Positions 61,619 to 64,000 of a DNA stretch of 64,000 nucleotides are shown piece by piece; positions within the stretch are counted from its first letter, which is position 1, and each line of letters starts with the position of its first letter. A program made the position numbers and the translations under genes. The DNA is from CALJFL01 sp039964455 (GTDB lineage: Bacteria > Pseudomonadota > Gammaproteobacteria > Pseudomonadales > Halieaceae), in contig JBDVXK010000010.1 in NCBI GenBank assembly GCA_039964455.1, positions 186,001 through 250,000 on the forward strand, in the 5' to 3' direction. The notes beneath the pieces were generated by a model, which saw only the letters and a program-made list of their open reading frames with translations, was not told the origin of the DNA and searched no databases.

Positions 61619-62779
61619 ATGGCGGATGACTGGCTGAGTAGATTTGAAGACTTCTCTCGATCAATTGATTTTGTTGATCAAGCAATATTTGAAGATGTAA
61701 CGGCTCTGTTAGAAAAAGCGTTCAAGGAGTCGTGGCGAATTTGCTTCTTTCGTGCCCTCATGAGTGGTCATAGTATCCGCATAGGTGCGGGTGATGTGCC
61801 TGCCCTAAGTACAATCTGGTCAAAGGACGATAGCGAAACTGACTTCCAGATTGCGGGTGCTGACGGAGCTGCGGTGACCCTTACTTCATATTCTCTTCTA
61901 CAACGTAAGGAACTGTGGATCACAGCGGCTGATGGCGGCAAGCTGGTAAATCATATCTCCTCCTCTGAGGGTCTGGTAGATCAATGGCCCGGACTACCTG
62001 GATTGCCGGAGCTTCCGCCCTATGTTGATTATCGGGGCAGCGTCGCGCGGACTATGGTTATCCTACCTCTAGAGTATGGGATGCGAATGTTTGGGGTAGT
62101 TTGTCTGGAATTCAACGAATATATAACCATTTCAAGTAGAGCCAAACTGACTGCCACTACCTTCGCAAAGTCGCTGGCGAGAATCATTTGGCTGCGCGAA
62201 ACAAACAAAACCCAACTTGATGACTCCAAGGAAGCTCTGGCTCTTTTGCACAGCAGATTTCTTAACGCTTCAGACGCTTTTCAGCGGCGTAGAGTTTTTC
62301 TGGCAAGCTCCGGCGAAGAGTCTGGTGGCGCTGTAATCGAGACTATTCGCAAGATTCTCAGCGAAGAATATAGCGAACTATTTGAACTCGATTACTGGGA
62401 GGAGGAGTCCGCTAGTGGCGCGATTAGTGATCAGGTACGTGCGTCGATCGCCTCAGCTGAGTTCGGTATTTGTTATCTTTCAGAGAAAATTAGTGACGAG
62501 CCGCTAAAATATTTCGACAATCCTAATGTGCTATTTGAGGCAGGAATGTTTCAGATGCTACACGAGCTCAGGGATAGTGCCGATGATATCGATGCGGCGC
62601 GATGGTTACCGATTCGAGAGGGTGAGCAGCTGACCACGTCGCTACCATTTGATATCGCGGGTGATCGCATGTTGGTAGTGCCGCGCAGCGTCGAAACTGG
62701 CGAAGTTAACATAGAGAAGTTTGGTGATGATCTGCGCAAGGCGATCAACAGCCTTGTCGTGGCATTGCAATTGGATTAA
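61619..62779 (+). CDS. GAF-like domain joined to TIR-like (PF10137-type) domain
   Basis: 386 residues, AAGGA ribosome-binding site. The N-terminal part (about 30-195) has a GAF-like pattern with RTMVILPLEYGMRMFGVVCL. The C-terminal part (about 222-386) resembles the predicted nucleotide-binding TIR-like family: RRRVFLASSGEESGGAVIE, an acidic DYWEEE, SDQVRASIASAEFGICYLS and NPNVLFEAGMFQML. The Glu in NVLFEAG is at the position of the conserved catalytic or nucleotide-contact Glu of that family. Such domains can cleave NAD or bind cyclic nucleotides in defence and signalling. It follows the channel operon by 148 bases; whether they act together is open. Confidence 0.7.
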   Translation: MADDWLSRFEDFSRSIDFVDQAIFEDVTALLEKAFKESWRICFFRALMSGHSIRIGAGDVPALSTIWSKDDSETDFQIAGADGAAVTLTSYSLLQRKELWITAADGGKLVNHISSSEGLVDQWPGLPGLPELPPYVDYRGSVARTMVILPLEYGMRMFGVVCLEFNEYITISSRAKLTATTFAKSLARIIWLRETNKTQLDDSKEALALLHSRFLNASDAFQRRRVFLASSGEESGGAVIETIRKILSEEYSELFELDYWEEESASGAISDQVRASIASAEFGICYLSEKISDEPLKYFDNPNVLFEAGMFQMLHELRDSADDIDAARWLPIREGEQLTTSLPFDIAGDRMLVVPRSVETGEVNIEKFGDDLRKAINSLVVALQLD

Positions 62780-62856
62780 GCCGTTATTGAGAACAATATC
62801 AGCAGTATCTGTCGCGCTGAGCTTTGGAAAACTTTGACTAACCGTTTGTCGGTGCA

Positions 62857-64000
62857 ATGAAGTACAGACCCGAAGTAGATGGACTGCGCGCCATTGCGGT
62901 CCTTCCTGTGGTTATCTTCCACATGAGTCTGAGTTTTGGTAATACCAAAATTCTACCGGGCGGCTTTGTTGGTGTGGATGTATTCTTTGTAATTTCCGGT
63001 TACCTGATAGCCAGCATTTTAGTAGAAGAACTTGGGAGCGGCAGTTTTAGTTTCGGCAGCTTTTATGAGCGCCGTGCCAGGCGGATATTGCCTGCGCTGA
63101 TGTTAGTGTTAATCCTCTGCGTGCCTCCTGCATTGCTCTGGATGGATGCCGTAAGTCTGGAGAGATTTGCTTGGAGTGTTGGCGCTGTAAGCCTGTTTGT
63201 CTCAAACATACTGTACTGGTCTCGCAGCGGATATTTCTCTCTTCCCAGTGAGTCAGACCCCCTGTCCCATACTTGGAGCCTGGGCGTTGAAGAACAGTTC
63301 TACCTTATATTCCCCGTACTCCTATTTACTCTATGGCGCTGGAATAAGCAGCTGCTGTGGATCATTCTCCTGGCGTTACTCTTGCTATCCTTTTTTGGTG
63401 CAGTGCATTCCCAAGATACTGACACAAATTTTTACAGTCTTTTAACGCGAGCATGGGAACTACTTGCGGGTGCAGTTTTGGCGATATTTGGAAGGACTAT
63501 TGGTGTTCTCCATCGTTATCGGGGTCTAAGGTATGTTTGTCCGTCGCTAGGACTGTTGATGATATTGTCAGCTACGGCCTTTATGGACCAACGGAGTGAT
63601 GTGCCTGGCTGGGCAGCGCTGGTTCCTGTCAGTGGTACTTTACTGATATTGGCATTCTCCGGTGGCAATGATCTTACATCTCGTTTACTTAAGTCTGGTC
63701 CAATTGTTGCCGTTGGACTGATCTCTTATTCTCTTTATCTCTGGCACCAGCCAATGTTTGCGTTCCTGCGCATACTTTCTCTAGAGTCGCCTACAGTCTT
63801 GCAATATCTACTGGCAGCGGGCTTTGCGGCCCTAGGCGCAACTTTGAGTTATCGACTCTTGGAAAAGCCATTCCGAAACCGATCCTTGTTTCGTCCGGGT
63901 ACAATTGCTGCAGGTGCGGTAGTAAGTTCACTGTCCTTGGTTGTCGGCTCGGCGGTTGTTATAGCGCACAATGGGTTTCCGGAACGATGGTCAGCAGCGC
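62857..64000 (+). CDS. Acyltransferase-3 family membrane protein (OafA/YrhL-like), partial at right edge
   Basis: The first 381 residues are in the window and the frame is open at the right edge. Hallmarks: YRPEVDGLRAIAVLPVVIFH (the catalytic His in an RAIAV...H context), VGVDVFFVISGYLI, FYERRARRILPAL, HTWSLGVEEQFYLI and SYSLYLWHQP, with about 10 membrane helices. The family transfers acetyl or other acyl groups to sugars of O-antigen or other surface polymers, and many members carry an SGNH domain after the membrane part. Whether this one does cannot be seen. An SGNH-like gene lies at 55.3 kb. Confidence 0.93.
   Translation, partial: MKYRPEVDGLRAIAVLPVVIFHMSLSFGNTKILPGGFVGVDVFFVISGYLIASILVEELGSGSFSFGSFYERRARRILPALMLVLILCVPPALLWMDAVSLERFAWSVGAVSLFVSNILYWSRSGYFSLPSESDPLSHTWSLGVEEQFYLIFPVLLFTLWRWNKQLLWIILLALLLLSFFGAVHSQDTDTNFYSLLTRAWELLAGAVLAIFGRTIGVLHRYRGLRYVCPSLGLLMILSATAFMDQRSDVPGWAALVPVSGTLLILAFSGGNDLTSRLLKSGPIVAVGLISYSLYLWHQPMFAFLRILSLESPTVLQYLLAAGFAALGATLSYRLLEKPFRNRSLFRPGTIAAGAVVSSLSLVVGSAVVIAHNGFPERWSAA

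Noticed and set aside
56601..62779. A complete CBASS, Pycsar or Thoeris defence system
   Set aside because: A TIR-like gene is present, but no cyclase, ThsA-like or other paired sensor gene is visible; the link to defence is only a possibility.

Overview
The window looks like chromosomal DNA from an aerobic marine gammaproteobacterium, probably near the Halieaceae/OM60-NOR5 or Spongiibacteraceae groups. The grounds are a green-type proteorhodopsin, a DUF3348/DUF802/OmpA operon of gamma/betaproteobacterial type, many lipoproteins and small outer-membrane barrels, and a dense set of SDR, crotonase, Rieske, sulfotransferase, DUF1214 and phosphotransferase genes typical of marine degraders of lipids, steroids or other hydrophobic compounds. 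This placement rests on gene families only; there is no rRNA gene in the window. I saw no tRNA, insertion sequence, phage gene or CRISPR array.

Layout. 0-3.5 kb (minus strand): DUF3348, a MotA/TolQ-like protein with a long coiled coil, and an OmpA/MotB-like protein cut by the window edge. 3.7-5.1 kb: a small membrane protein and proteorhodopsin with its own inverted repeat and terminators. 5.3-10.7 kb: a lipase-like lipoprotein, a crotonase and a molybdopterin oxidoreductase. 10.7-16.1 kb: a signalling block with a lone receiver, an OmpR-type regulator, and a minus-strand operon of a 59-residue lipoprotein, a REC/HD-GYP protein and a large hybrid-free sensor kinase. 16.3-53.3 kb: a long catabolic and envelope region (SDRs, amidase plus M28 peptidase, esterase, a large repeat lipoprotein with its outer-membrane partner, PLP decarboxylase, sulfotransferase, two lone Rieske oxygenase alpha subunits, DUF3604, amidohydrolase, small barrels, PLD and endonuclease/phosphatase lipoproteins, arylsulfatase, aminoglycoside-phosphotransferase-like protein, NTF2-like proteins). 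53.2-55.1 kb: a PQQ dehydrogenase with a fused cytochrome c. 55.2-64 kb: an SGNH-like protein facing the most unusual locus, followed by an acyltransferase cut by the right edge.

The strongest candidate for something new is at 56.6-61.5 kb. One 1349-residue protein carries a signal peptide, two tandem TAXI-type periplasmic ligand-binding domains, a membrane pore module with a P-loop that resembles but departs from the K+ channel filter, and two cytoplasmic RCK/TrkA-N-like nucleotide-binding domains. It is followed 5 bases later by a GNAT acyltransferase, whose stop overlaps the start of a SemiSWEET-like sugar transporter. A separate gene just downstream encodes a GAF-like domain joined to a TIR-like (PF10137-type) domain. 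I read this as a ligand-gated ion channel operon, possibly a sensory or osmotic/metabolite response unit. Selectivity, ligand and any link to the TIR-like gene are inference.

Starts were moved inward from the longest frame where a ribosome-binding site or signal peptide supported it; this is stated in each entry.
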